A stretch of DNA of 64,000 nucleotides from Siniperca chuatsi. Lineage: Eukaryota > Chordata > Actinopteri > Centrarchiformes > Sinipercidae. A program made the translations under genes and the position numbers. This document shows, piece after piece, positions 1 to 11,773 of the stretch. The stretch is taken from assembly GCF_020085105.1 (NCBI RefSeq), contig NC_058062.1, positions 3,374,945 to 3,438,944 on the forward strand, in the 5' to 3' direction. Numbering within the stretch: the first letter of the stretch is position 1; each line of letters begins with the position of its first letter. The notes below the pieces were generated by a model that saw only the letters and a program-made list of their open reading frames with translations, did no database searches and was not told where the DNA came from.

Positions 1-478
1 GCTGCAGGACAAACGCTAAATGTAGTAATTTAAAGAATCACACACAAGCAGCTTTTAATCAGTAATTACCAAACCTGCAGGGAATTCTTGGGAATGAAAA
101 TGAAACAAACCGAGGCAAACTCTTACAGAGGAAAAATACACCGTTATAACCACAGCACAAAAAACTAAAGTAAGCACTCTCATGGCAGTCAGCCTTTTCT
201 GCCAATCAGAGCTTCATGTATTAGACTGTGCTGCATCTTTGGCCTGTGTAGGCTGTACTCTGGGACTCCAAAGTCCAGTTTGGGGCTGTAAATCAGCCCT
301 CAAGTATGTCAGTGTGTATCTAACCTGTGGTCAAAAGCTCTAACTAGGAGAAGCTAAAACAGCAGGAGTTAAATGAGAATCAGACCTAAATCAGCGCTCA
401 GAGGCGATGCCTTCAGAGACTCAGGACACAAATCACAATAACTTGTTCTATCTGTGCATATCTGGGCTGACATTTACT

Positions 479-510
<32 letters not shown>

Positions 511-666
511 AGTGTGTGTGTGTGTAGCAGGTGAGCAAACAGCAGCACAGCCTTCTAGTGCCTCCCCTGACACAGAGGAGGTGTGAATAAGCGTGTGAGC
601 CCCCGTGTCTTTGCGTGCAGGTGTGTTTTCAGGTGCACATCGGGCTCCAATGCATGCGATTCCTAC
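1..666 (-). other. hlf intron 2 (part)
   Basis: This is the start of the intron after hlf exon 2; its acceptor is outside the window. I see no further hlf exon here: none of the conserved PAR or basic-region motifs appear in any frame. It holds a TA/TG microsatellite. Confidence 0.7.
478..525. repeat. (TA)n/(TG)n microsatellite
   Basis: A short TA run passes directly into TG dinucleotides with one interruption (AG at about 511). It is likely length-polymorphic. Confidence 0.95.
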
Positions 667-1023
667 CTGCTGTGCTGGAGCTGCGGAGGCAGGTCTGAGG
701 TGCCATGCCTGTGTGAACCGAGGTGGTGGCGCGGCTGCTGAGGTCCACCACAGAGGGTGTGGGCGGGGCGGGCGGAGCAGGTGGAGGGGACTGCTGCTGC
801 GGCTGTGATGCTTGTGGGGCCTGGTTGCTCTGGGCTGTGCTGGCGGGGATGCCGTTCTCCGACAGGAACTCCTCCAGGTCCATGTACTCCAGCTGAAAGT
901 TGTCCCCATCGTAGGGCAGGGTCTTGTCCCAGAGGGTCGGGCCAAGGAAGGCCGACTGTGGGTGGTTGGCTGCGCTGCTCTCATCGTCCAGCTTCTTCTC
1001 TTTCTCCTTGTCTTTCCCAAATC
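667..1023 (-). CDS. hlf: hlf coding exon 2
   Basis: The acceptor TGCAG ends at 1024 and the exon completes the split glycine codon. It encodes a lysine/glutamate-rich stretch ([14 protein letters not shown]), then [22 protein letters not shown] at residues 70-91, a poly-Q/P tract (about 105-125) and VVDLSSRA. The donor GTAGGA starts at 666. Reading through the donor would hit a stop after 13 codons, so the splice is needed. Confidence 0.92.
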
Positions 1024-2083
1024 CTGCAAATGTTGCACACAGTCATTTCATTGTCTTTCAGGATCACGGGTCATTGCATAGGTATAAATAGAAAGTATGC
1101 CTGGGGCTTCATTACGGGTCGGTTCAACCAATTTATTAAAATTTATTTTTTTTTAATTAGGAACTTTTTAATTTTCTCTGGAAACTAATTTCACCCAAAC
1201 TGAAAGCTTCAAAGTTCATTGTTTGTCAAGGCATGTAGCTGTGTCATTTTTCAATGTTGTGAGCTCTACCAACTAAATTCAATTCTCCATCGTACTGTGG
1301 TGGTCACAGAAGTCTTAACTAGACAAACAAAATCAAAAACTATTTGCATGAATACTTATTTGTTTGATTTTTTATTTTTATTTGGGTGAACCGACCCTTT
1401 AAGAGTAAAAATTAGGTCTCCATTCATGTTCAGATAATGTGATGACACTCAATACAAACAGAGGGTGTACTGCAAGCATCCACAACAGCTTCAGAACAGA
1501 AAAGACGCCCTCTATCGACAGCGTGTGGTATCACTAATATAAATCCCATTGAAGACGAGAGGGTTTAAAACGCACCCCTAAGCTAAAAACAGCATGGGGG
1601 TGCGTCACAATAATAGCACATGCAAACCATACTGTATTATGCTACTTACGAGATAAGAAGTATGAGCTAAAATAGCTTGTTAGCTTGAGCTGAAGTTCAC
1701 GTCAACCTGTCAGTCAACTAACATTCAGCCGAGACGATCAACATTCTATTTAATGTATCTCTGCAGCCTCCCAGCTAATAGGATTACATTGTTTCTTTTT
1801 CGACAAAGATCGTAGAATGTTAAGAGGAGTCACTCTGCGTTTCATCTGTCAAAACCATGGATTTCTCTACAGAATCATAATAGCCAGCGGAGAAACACCG
1901 CACAGAGAGGAGGCGAAATCCGAGTCGGTGTACGCGCGAGTCAAGTTTTGTCCGTTTTAAAAACGTACCTTCATCGTGATGGAAAGGCAGCTTCAGCGGA
2001 TTTTCCAGCAGGGATTTCAGTACGCCGTGAGTCGGCGGCAGGAAAGTTGTGTTTATAGGAAGAGGTCTGGCCATTTTCTCCAT
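667..2083 (-). CDS. hlf: Hepatic leukemia factor (PAR-bZIP transcription factor), 5' two coding exons only
   Basis: HLF is a nuclear PAR-bZIP activator that binds D-box sites as homo- or heterodimers with TEF and DBP, with roles in circadian output, liver and blood stem cells. Two coding exons join in frame: 1969-2083 (115 nt, start ATG at 2083-2081) and 667-1023 (357 nt). Together they encode 157 residues plus one base. Residues 1-38 carry the N-terminal block starting MEKMARPLP with [10 protein letters not shown]. Residues 64-98 carry the family's most diagnostic stretch ([15 protein letters not shown], then [15 protein letters not shown]). A Q/P-rich linker follows. Splice sites are GTACGT, TGCAG and GTAGGA. 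The start is the internal Met of a slightly longer ORF, chosen because known HLF proteins begin MEKM. The proline/acid-rich extension and bZIP exons lie left of position 1. TEF and DBP are ruled out by the N-terminal block. An a/b paralog cannot be assigned. Confidence 0.93.
1116..1402. mobile_element. MITE-like element in hlf intron 1
   Basis: The ends are inverted copies of one motif: GGGTCGGTTCAACC at 1116-1129 and GGGTGAACCGACCC at 1384-1397, the latter followed by TTTAA. The interior is AT-rich and non-coding. The terminal motif is one I recognise from dispersed teleost repeats. It is short, non-autonomous and lies in the intron at 1024-1968. The rest of that intron shows nothing else recognisable. 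Confidence 0.6.
1969..2083 (-). CDS. hlf: hlf coding exon 1
   Basis: This exon encodes residues 1-38 plus the first base of codon 39. It ends in ...CATCACGATGAAG followed by the donor GTACGT at 1968-1963. It contains the conserved activation-region block [10 protein letters not shown]. An in-frame Met 14 codons upstream (2125) exists, but the residues between do not look like the family. Confidence 0.93.
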
Positions 2084-2460
2084 ATGTCTTGAAGGGCAAT
2101 TTGAGAATAAAGCTCGCAAAGACACGACTGAATTTCCCCCCCCAAAAGAGACGCGACCGAACTCGCTCGCCAGCCCGTGGAGATCCTTGCAGACGGGAAA
2201 AACGACGCCGGGGCTCGCAGGGACAAGACAGGACTCCGCGCAGCAGCAGGACGGTGAGCGGCTGGCTGTCTGTCGTAGAGGCTGGCTGGCAAATAGCTGG
2301 AGGAGGAGGGCGGGGGGACCGGAGCTCTGACGGAGCCTCTACACTTCTCCATCCATGTGCGGACTGACGCCGGTGACGTCAAACCACCGGGAGGGCGGGG
2401 ACGCTTCTCGCGGCGCGGACAGGTCGCGTGGGTAAAAACAACTTCATAGCTCTGAGCGGC
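2084..2460 (-). promoter_or_regulatory. hlf 5' region: CpG-rich promoter/5' UTR with palindromic CRE
   Basis: GC content and CpG density rise sharply upstream of the hlf start codon and fall off by about 2,460, as in a CpG-island promoter. A full palindromic cAMP response element, TGACGTCA, sits at 2374-2381, about 290 bases from the start codon. The transcription start and TATA status cannot be fixed from sequence alone. CREB/ATF input to hlf is an inference from the site. Confidence 0.55.
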
Positions 2461-3142
2461 CGCTTGGAAAATGTTGCCTTAAAGGACTGTCGGAAATATT
2501 GCATTTAAGTGTTTCAATGTCTGAAGCATAGCCCCCGTGACGTCACCCACTGGTTTGTGGACTACCGTTTTGAACACGGATGTATTATTTGAACTGGATA
2601 CCAGACCCCAAAATGGCACTTATTCATTCCAATGAGAATTGGAAAAAAATGTTTTCTACCTTCCGGGTATGTGGCCCACTGAATATGCACAGTAGTAGCA
2701 GTAGTTCTTTTACAAACCAAGGCTGGAGAACCAACAGGGCAAAGCAAGCAACAGTCCTAGGGCCACTAAAGGCTGGAGGCCCCTAAAGTCACAGTTATTA
2801 GTTTGTGGTGATTTGATTAAGTGAGAATTTGTTTTGGAACATGCACCACTGAAGTACAATACAAACTGAAATGAAAAGGGCCTTGAAAAGGTGAAAAGGT
2901 TTTACCTGCATTAGTACCTAATCTTGGTGCCCTTCTTTGTGGAGACGCTGTGTTAAAATCTAGTTCTAATTTTATCTTCAAGGAGTCACAAGGGGCCCAC
3001 AGTTCATTTTTGCCCTGGGGGCCTCTTAGCGGGTTAATCCGGCCATGGGACACACTAGTGCTGAATGTTCTTTTATTGTACATCTATGCATTCATTCAAC
3101 AGTTTTTACTTAGTAATGTTAGTCATGGCATTAGTTGCTTAC
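2461..3142. other. Intergenic DNA upstream of hlf
   Basis: No gene was recognised. A second TGACGTCA lies at 2538-2545, but the flanking text (CACCCACTGGTTTGTGGAC) resembles a dispersed teleost repeat, so this site may be repeat-borne rather than a selected hlf element. Confidence 0.4.
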
Positions 3143-3533
3143 TTAAAAGGTCCAGTGTGGAGGATTTAGTGGCATCTAGCGGTGAAATTGCAGATTGCAA
3201 CCATTTGAATACCGCTCGCCTCGCCCTCCCCTTCCAAACGTGTAGGAGAAACTACGGTGGCCGCGAAACTCGTGAAAAACGTGAATGGCCCAATCTAGAG
3301 CCGGTGTTTGGTTTGTCCGTTCTGGGCTACTGTAGAAACATGGCGGTGCAACATGGCGACATCTGTGGAAGGGGACCCGCTCCCTCTGTAGATAAAAACG
3401 GCTTATTTTAAGGTAACGAAAACGCAACGATTCTTATTTTCAGGTGATTATACACTAATGAAAACATACTTACATATATTATATTCCATTTCTGCTAATA
3501 GCGCCTCCTACATGTTACACACTAGACCTTTAA
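3143..3533. mobile_element. Non-autonomous TIR element (MITE), about 390 bp
   Basis: The left end TTAAAAGGTCCAGTGTG and the right end, which reads TTAAAGGTCTAGTGTG on the other strand, are inverted repeats of about 16 bases. The interior (GGATTTAGTGGCATCTAGCGG, then a block with ATGGCGGTGCAACATGGCGAC) is a sequence I recognise as widely dispersed in teleost genomes. A long open frame runs across it (2950-3411), but it is not a gene. Confidence 0.75.
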
Positions 3534-5224
3534 ATATGCATGGGTAAATATGAGAAATGAAATCAGGGTCAAAATGTTCCCAAATTGGTAATATGTGCCT
3601 CTTTTATAGAACTACACTGGTTTAAGTATGATTTGTTTTTGTTTTGTTTGTGGTTTTATGGCATGTTTCAAACCTCAAACTGACCGAGCAGTTTACACTT
3701 CCTTCCCCTTAAGACAATCATATATACTGCCTGTCGTAAACTGCTGTTTTAGTCTATTACCAACATCTTTTATGTTTCAGTTGCTCCCATGTCATTTTCT
3801 TGCAATTGCAGCACCGCAAGATATTTAGAGCAGGTATGCCAAAATTTTAAATCTGGGATGGACAGGCCCATTAACAGACTGGAAAGTTAGTTTTATGTTG
3901 TTTGGTTATTTTTTCAACCCAACAAAAAACATTTTCCAAAATTATGACTGTGGGCAATTTTCTCTGAAAACACTCTTAAATCAGCAAACTCTTAAATTTG
4001 TCATCAGACTGCCAATGAAAACTGAGTGAATGGCAACTTTGTCAGCTTGTGTTTGAGTACTATTTAAAAAGACCTTTGTTTCCAATTTAAATATATGTAC
4101 TGATCTTTCATCAAGTTTTAAGCCTTTTCTCAGATCGAAACATTAACTAGAACTTACAGGATCAAAACATAAACCAAATATAACACATAAAACAACAGTT
4201 ACATTTAATAGGTATTCTAGGCGTAAGAGTACATTTGTTGCGAGACACATTTGCTTTACACTAAAATTTGGATGCAAAATATGCTCTCAAAGTCAGAGCA
4301 GTGTCATATTCTTTATGAATCGAGCGACACAGAATCGATCCCTGACTGGTACAGTTTCTTGTCTCAGATGAGATATGTTCCTAAATGAGCATAAACTCTC
4401 CAAAACCACTGCGATATCACAAATTTCAACATGAGTGGTTTAGGTCTTTGTTACAATCATGACAAAATAAGCTTCTCGGGGTCGCTGTATTCAACTGTAA
4501 ACCTGAGCAATGAGGACACAATCCACTGTAGTGCCACAGTGAAGAATGACGTGAATCTAAACTTGACCTACTTTCAGCCAATGGGTGTTGTCAGACTGCA
4601 ATTCTATCTGCGCTAGTGTAGTAGTGGCTGAGTCAGTTTAAAATCCTCGCTCCACTCTGTGCATTTGTTAGTTTTCAATGATTAGTCTTTATCATCAGCA
4701 CCACTTCTTTTCCACTAGAAATTCCCCAAAATCAGAGATGACAAGAATGACAAGTCTCATGAAAGGAGCTGATTGTGCAGACACGGATTAGGACCAGACA
4801 GGAACAAATCCTTTCATCTGAAACTGTCCTCATGCCTATGAAAATGTCACGCCATATCAAACCAAAGATCTTATTTTTCATGCCATCAAAGTCTTTGTAC
4901 TGTTCTATTCTGAATTTGCCTTTTAAATCGTGTATCTTTACGATGCTCTCCAGGGGCTCCATGTGCTAAACTGTTGAATCATTCAGAAGGTGTCTTATTG
5001 GGTGAGGATGTTTCTCAGTCATGACCTCAACTCTGTTGCCCTAAAGTTAGTTGGTTTTTAGTTCATGTCAAAACTTTGGCTCATCCCACCTGGTATATAA
5101 CAAGACACCGCTGTATGTAAAACATATGCAGCGTACACAGCGACATCTTCTAGTCACACATGGACGTACTTCCTGTGGCAGCTGAAGAAATTCAACCTGC
5201 CAAAGACAATGATGGTGCACCATA
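3534..5224. other. Intergenic, nothing recognised
   Basis: AT-rich DNA. The few open frames are short and show no domain. No RNA gene or clear repeat was identified. Confidence 0.5.
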
Positions 5225-5551
5225 GTACAGTGCTCATACTGTGCTCATACTGTAAACTGTTGCACATTCCCACGTAAATATTTTTCACATTGCACATCCA
5301 TGCACAAACTGTGATTTAAATAACAGTCATATTGTACATATTCTTCATATTTTTTTATAATTATTTAAATATTCTTTAATAGCTTATTGTCAATTTTATA
5401 TTTCTGATTCTTGACCTGTATTACGTGCTTTATAGTTCTTATATTTCTACTTTGTTTATTGTTTTGCACCAAAATACCAAAGCAAATTCCTTGTATGTGT
5501 AAACCTACTTGGCAATATAGATGATTCTGATTCTTCTGATTCTGATTCTGA
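5225..5551 (+). mobile_element. LINE (L2-like) 3' tail
   Basis: An AT-rich LINE 3' end runs through the signature CAAATTCCTTGTATGTGTAA...CTTGGCAATA and ends in a (GATTCT)n-type tail at about 5523-5551. This tail style marks 3' ends of fish L2-like non-LTR retrotransposons. No coding part is attached, so the copy is strongly 5'-truncated. Confidence 0.7.
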
Positions 5552-6990
5552 TATACAAAACTGAGAAAAACATCAATCATAACATTATACATTATAACAT
5601 CTACATACTTCCTCATCTCCCAGGCTTTCTCCAAGTAACCGACTGACTTAAATGTTTCCTGTGTGAAAATGTGTTTTGAAAACTCAGCTTAACTCAGCAG
5701 TTTTCATGTTATATAACTAAATATTGCATACTTACCAGTAAAAAAGACAATAGAAATCTCATTTCCATATCATTTCAATGGCACATTGGACAAAGGTGGT
5801 TTTCTTCCAGAATGATATATTAACCAGTTTTTTTATTGAGCAATAAAATACCAGATCTCACCTGGGCACATTAAGATCTCTGATTCTTAGGTAAATAATT
5901 AACAAAACTACATAATTCTCTGTTTTAATTCTATGGGGGATAATCATGCTCTAAGTTTCTTGGTGGATGTAAACAGGAAGTATAATGTTGCCATGGATTA
6001 CGTATGGAGTTAGATCAGTCTCAATATTAATGAATGCACAGAAGGATTCACAAATGTATTTCGGGATTTATATATAAATGACTCTCTCCACGACAACATT
6101 TTTCAATGCACACAAAAATATTTATCATTGTATATAAATGTAAAACAGATCCACAAATGTATTTCTGATGCACAGACAAATATTTTTTGAGACTCCCCTG
6201 CCAAATGCTATTTTTCAACAGCCAATCAGATGGCTCCTTCTGTTTCATATAAACAGATACCTTTTGTTCTGCAACAACAGAAACTGAAGTGCTTTTCTTA
6301 AAGACGGATGAATGATTGAGAGCTGCAATGAGGCCAGTGGTTAAAGGTCACATGTATCGATGGGTCACATTGGCCCAATCAGCTGCAAGTAAATTGTTGA
6401 ATTTTAGAGCATTCGTCTCTCTGCAAGAATAACAAGTGCTTTTAACTGTGAGAAAACTCTGTAGAAGGAAATTTGTGACGTATAAGCTGAACAAAACATG
6501 TGTTGTATGAAAGTGGTCAGCTGAACAGAGCAGCATGCCCCTGAATCATTGCTTGAGTTAGCCAAGGACACATAAAAAGATAAATTCAAAGAACTTCATC
6601 CCTGTGAAAATGTGATTTCAAACTGTGACAGTGGACTACAAAGACTTGTGTGTGGAAGCAGAGGGGATAACACAGTTAACAGAGCCTAGCTGTTCCTCAG
6701 TTAGACATTAAGATTTCCATAAAATATGTTTTATTATGATGTTTGCTTTACAGATAAAGAAAATATTTTTGTGTGGCAACATTTTTAAAGTGACATAAGA
6801 AGCAGTTTTAAAAGAGAATGTCCTTGCATGAATGACATGCAATGGTCATTTGTTCATGTTTGCATTCAGTGGAATTTAAAATATTCTGACTTTTACTGTA
6901 TGTTTTGCAGGAGTTTTCTTTAACATCTGTAAAATGATCTGTGAATATTGCAAATCAAATGTTCCCCCCCCCCACAACATTATCAGAGCT
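5552..6990. other. Intergenic, nothing recognised
   Basis: AT-rich DNA with scattered short direct repeats of CACAAATGTATTT-like text (about 6,048-6,165). No coding frame shows a known domain. Confidence 0.5.
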
Positions 6991-7001
6991 TGTGGAGAAC
7001 A

Positions 7002-7472
7002 TTATGAGTTATGGGGGACATTCTCTGTGAGCTTGGATGGTGTCTTTAGTGTTTTACGAAAAATACCTACATTTAGATTAAATGCATAAAAAAAACCCAA
7101 TATCCAGTTGCAGAGTGTAGTACTCAATCCCAGAGTGCTAAGTTTTCCAATCAGTTTAATGAGGGAGATTGTGTTGAATGCTGAGCTGAAAAGGTGTTGT
7201 TGGGATGAGTGGAGGGCAGTGGAGATGGGATCCTTTGTGGATCTGTTAGCTCTGAATGCAAACTGCTGGGATGTTGTCTCTGATGTGCTGGAGAACCAAT
7301 TTCTCAAAGCACTGTGGCACACAGGGCGGTAGTCGTTTAGACCAGACACTGCGGACATTTTAGACGATGGTGGCTGTCTCAGCTGTTTGGTTGGCATGGA
7401 AACCTGTACACACATGACTCTCTCAGCAGGGGTGTCGACACACAGGGCTCTGGTGAAAAAACGCAAGGTCAT
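7002..7472 (-). pseudogene. LINE reverse-transcriptase fragment (L2-like)
   Basis: The translated frame contains pieces of a non-LTR retrotransposon reverse transcriptase in the right order: a NDYRPV motif, FAFRANRSTKDPISTALH, FSSAFNTI, and LIGKLSTLGLSTTLCNWILGF. Sequence between these blocks is missing compared with intact family members. The later catalytic (F/Y)xDD block is absent. The endonuclease part is also absent. It is a dead, internally deleted relic. Confidence 0.8.
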
Positions 7473-7821
7473 TTGGCAAAACAGTGAAGCTTTCTGTTCA
7501 CCTCGCTAGCGTCAAGATGGAGGATAAAATTATTGTTGCAGTGATAATTTTCCCATCAATGCAGCCCAGTATAATGCAGTGCTGTTTCCGCTTTCTTGTT
7601 TGTAGGTCATGTGGCACGTTGATGCTAAAATGTATCAGGTGATCAAGAAAAACAAAAAGCTGTGAGGCGCACACGTACAAAGATAGTCCAATTTTAAAAA
7701 TAGACATCCTACATTTATCATAACCACTATTATTATTATTTTAATGACGTTTTTAAAAAGTGTGATTATTAGTGGAAAAAGGGGTGTTGCCTATATGGGT
7801 CTAATATGCAAAGCAGAGTCA

Positions 7822-8034
7822 TTACCCAGATAGTAACTTAATGATTGGTAATTCACCCATGGCTTTGTGCACAGGGGCACTGTCATGTTGAAACAGGTAA
7901 GGACCCTCCCCAAACTGTTGCAAAACAGCTGAAAGCACACTATTGTCTAAAATATCATTGTATGCTATTGCATTAAGATTTCCCTTCAATGGAACTAAGG
8001 GACCCAAACCAGGAAAAACAGCCCCATAGACCAA
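7822..8034 (-). pseudogene. Tc1/mariner transposase fragment, central catalytic part
   Basis: The frame reads GPLVPLKGNLNAIAYNDIL followed by QQFGEGPYLFQHDSAPVHKA, the stretch around the second catalytic aspartate of Tc1-like DDE transposases. The N-terminal paired-type DNA-binding part and the C-terminal catalytic residue are not in this piece. Its orientation is opposite to the nearby C-terminal Tc1 piece at about 8,880. Degenerate and inactive. Confidence 0.8.
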
Positions 8035-8879
8035 AAGTACAGAGAATTATGTGGACAGGTGTGTCACACCTATTATCATAGCACAGATATTTGGCCAACA
8101 AACTAAAAAGGACCTTTTGTCTTCTTTAGGCTTTACACAAGACAAAGTTTTTTCCACTTGGTCAACAACATGCTGTATGTATTTAGGCAAGAAAATTGGA
8201 TAGACAACAACAACTGTGTGTGAGAAATATAATACCTAAAGCAGAACCCTGACCTGAGGCCACAAATGGGTCAAGTGATGTCACACGCCAAGTTTCCTCT
8301 TTCTGAGAAATGGGATAACAGAAGGAGGAGGGGATACAAACAAATAAGCTTAATGAAATATAGCAGAATAATCCAGCAGCACTGAGGCTTTAAGCCTGCT
8401 GCTGCTGCTGAAATGATCCGGAATCCGCAACAACACTATTCCTGTTACGTAACACTTAGCGAAGCAATTACATGGACTGAAACTACACAGCCGTCCCAGC
8501 AGACACTGTTCAGTCAGTCAGACCTTCACTCAGGCCTTTCTGACGCTTCCATCAGAGGTTGTTTGCAGAAGATCTCCCTTAAAATAATACTCATAGGAAT
8601 TCCATGTAATCACCTCATATGCTTGGAATGCCAATAAAACTGCACAAGCTGCACATTATGCTAGTTTCTGGCCTTTTTTGCATGTTAAATCAAAGCGAGA
8701 GACTTGACTATCAGCCTATTTTCACCACATTCACAATGGGGCATTCTTTTAAGAGATTGGAAAAGACAGGAGACAAAAAAATGACGACAATAACGAGTAA
8801 AAAACTTAATAATTGTTTAAAAATGGACCCAAATGACTGGAATATTTTTCTGTATGTTTGCTTATACGTCTTAAATCAG

Positions 8880-9125
8880 GTCCATAAAGAACCTTTGGGA
8901 TGAACGGGTAGGCAGACTGCGAGCCTGGCCTTATTGGCCAACATCAGTGGCCGACCTAATGCTCTTTATGGCTGAATGGGAGTAAATCCATGCAGCCAGG
9001 TTCCAAAATCTGGTGGAAAGCCTGGAACCAGAAGAGTCGAGGCTGTTATAGCAGCAGATTAATGCCCACGGTTTTGGAAATGACATATAATCACATATAT
9101 GAGTGTAAAGTTTGGGCATCCACAT
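8880..9125 (+). pseudogene. Tc1/mariner transposase C-terminal fragment and 3' end
   Basis: On the plus strand the DNA matches the style of Tc1 transposase 3' ends: a frame with RNLWDERVGRLRAW, ADLMLFMAEWE, then FQNLVESLEPEESRLL, followed by TTAATGCCCACGGTTTTGGAAATG. At least one stop interrupts the frame. The apparent ORF on the minus strand at 8931-9125 is only its shadow. Confidence 0.75.
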
Positions 9126-11190
9126 AGGCCTGTACTTTTGCCCATGTGGCTGGAGGAAATACAGAAGAACAGCACTAGCAAAGAGCAGCAGCAGTCACAA
9201 GTACACTTTCACTAACATCGAAGGACAAAGTTCGCTGAACCCTCCCCCCTTAGTTATTGTTGGTACGTTGGCCAAGCTTTCCGTTCTCTCAAAGCACATA
9301 TGCAGTTTACAGTGGTAACATCGAAATTCATAGTAATTTTCAAAACAATGGATTCTTGGTTTCAGACAGTCAAAAATAGGCTTCTCATTTTTAGCCGGCT
9401 AGCTGTAGCTAGCTAGCTAACGTTAGTTGATTGAAATGCTGTTTCCAGCTCACTCATTTAAAATGAGAACCCCGTATAAGGGGTCAAAAATATACATTTG
9501 ATGGCTAATGATATCATGCTAACAGACTGAGGCTAAAGCTAACAGCTGGTTGGTCGCATATGTGCAGCGATAGTACTTCCTACGAAACAGAACTGGGCCA
9601 CGAGGAAGATCTGATTCCACTGGAAAGTCTTCAACAAAACCTTGTGTTTAGAAACAGGGTGAATCATGACAAAGCCTGAGTGTCAGGTTCATGTTTTTCC
9701 CGGTAACCTCGCCAGCCAAGGAGAAGAAACTCCTTATGAAACATGATCTGCTTGATGTGTCACTTAATGAATCATATGGCTCTAAATTATGATTTCACCC
9801 TCATAATTTTCCTTATTTCGGGGGCTCAGATTGCCTGTTTTTAGACCTAACCACAAAGTAATACATGTTTACAGTATGGTAGGATAATTACATCAAACCA
9901 CATTCTCCTGTCTTTGAATGAGAAATGGAAACAACCCTGTGTTTTGCAGCTCTGCTTCAGGCTCAGAACAGAACAGAATCAGCAGTTACGGCTCTTGATT
10001 TCCTGCTGACTCTCCACCTACTTGCTCATCATCTCCTCTTGCCAGCAGGTGAGAGATGTTGAGGTGTAGGGTTGTTCATCTCCACATCCCACACACTGCA
10101 TTAAACACTCACATCCCTCTGCTCGCCGCCATATACTCAGGTGCCCACACACATCGAGAGGGCTGCAGGTGAAACAAGTGGCTGACAGATACTGTATATT
10201 TTTGGAGCCTGTAATGTGCTTCGAGTCCATTTATAGAGGTAGGAGGGAAAAGTGATGCATGGATTGATTGATTGGGTTTCTTCATTATTAGGCTTGACTG
10301 TTTAAAATGCAGAAGGATGAATTAGTCAAAAAGTAGACCCATAATAAGGAAATATATAAAGGATGCTGGTTATTGAAGGAGTATTTTGTTTTCAGTGCAT
10401 TTCTCAAAATCCGTTCCTTTTAGGAGCACACTGCTGCTAAAAAAACGAGCTCAGATCGTCTGAAACGAAGTACAGCTTTGGACAAAATGATGTGAGCAGA
10501 ATTTCCATCCATTAAAGTGATTATTCGCTTTGTGAGAATTCTGTAATTTTTGTTAGAGCAGAGTGACACTTGGGAATGAAAATTAATGATTTGGCAGCTC
10601 TGGCGAGAGTAACAGTGCTTTTGAAATTCAATTTCATAAAGTACTGTGGAAATGGGACTAATTTTGTCTTTTTGGTAATTAATGCTGAGAGCAGAGGGTA
10701 AACAACTTAAATGGCAGCTGTGGCAGTAATCTTACAGTAAATGTTGGTTATGTTGGAGGTTGGTCACTAATTCAGACTTGTGTGTGCTGTAAAGGAAAAA
10801 GTATCCGATTAAAGTGATTAAAGGATTAGATTATAGCATTCATTATGTACATGACTGAGTTTTAGCTGGCCTGTGTGAAATGTTAATTTCCACTTTCACT
10901 GGATTTTTGTTCATTCTGGTTGAATTTCAACTCTATGCAAAAAAAGAAAAGTAGACATCTTCTCTCAAACACTATGAGATATTCTGTTATATCAGATTAT
11001 ATTGATTTATTTCTACAGAAGGGTGACAAATTAAAGAAAAACCAGAATGAATGAGTGGGGAGACATAATGAATTCACATGCTTCCATTCAGGGTACGAGG
11101 GCTCACTGAATGCTTGATGAAAATGATGTGAATCATATGCCGTCACCTTCACAGTCACTTGATCTCAACCCAACTGAATCCAGACTGAAA
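9126..11190. other. Intergenic, with an AT-rich candidate conserved block
   Basis: No gene or known repeat was recognised. The part at about 10,380-10,940 has no open frame, no simple repeats and several homeobox-type TAAT/ATTA cores. That is the texture typical of conserved non-coding elements near developmental transcription factors. This is an impression from composition only. Confidence 0.25.
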
Positions 11191-11574
11191 TATCAGCTAC
11201 TGCATGGATTGCCATGAAATTTGGTACAGACATTTATGGCTCCCAGAGGACGAATCCTACGGACTTCTTTCCTCTAGCGCCACCACCAAACAATTAATAA
11301 GACTAAGAGTCTACAGCCATGCCAGTAGCTCTGTGAGGCTATACTTTGACACAGTGGTGCTTTGTGCTAAATGCTAATGGGAATGTCATTAGTTTTGCAG
11401 ATATTTAGTCATCAACTAATGTACAAACATTTGACCTAATGGTGGCGCTAGAAGAAAAGTCATGGCATCACCTAAGTCAGTAGGCTTCATCCTCTGGGGA
11501 CCATGAATGTCTGAACCAAATTTAATGGCAATCCATACAACAGCTGTTGAGATATCTGGACCAAAGTAGTGGAC
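11191..11574. mobile_element. Foldback repeat (inverted arms)
   Basis: The left arm (about 11,191-11,287: GGATTGCCATGAAATTTGG...CCCAGAGGACGAATCCTA...TCTAGCGCCACCA) recurs as its reverse complement in the right arm (about 11,440-11,574: GGTGGCGCTAG...CCTCTGGGGACCATGAATG...CAAATTTAATGGCAATCC). The arms are diverged and about 100-135 bases long, with a spacer of about 150 bases. The text belongs to a repeat style common in fish. Confidence 0.7.
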
Positions 11575-11773
11575 TGACCGACCAAGATAGAGAGGAAAAC
11601 TTCAATCCTCTCCCTGCTCGCTGGCAGGTTTTCTTCAACTAACCCTGAGTTTCTCCTCCTCTTTAGCTGAAGCCTGCAGACTGAAGGAAGTGTTAGACAT
11701 GGCGTGTCCTTTTCTTGATGAGCCAGTTGATATTGAAGCACAAATACTCAGCTGAAATCTCCGTCGGGAGAGG

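Noticed and set aside
478..1038. 186-codon minus-strand ORF over hlf exon 2
   Set aside because: It is a shadow of the true hlf frame and ends in a translated microsatellite (HTHTHT...YIYI).
2950..3411. 153-codon plus-strand ORF
   Set aside because: It runs through a MITE-like repeat with terminal inverted repeats; no domain and repeat-derived.
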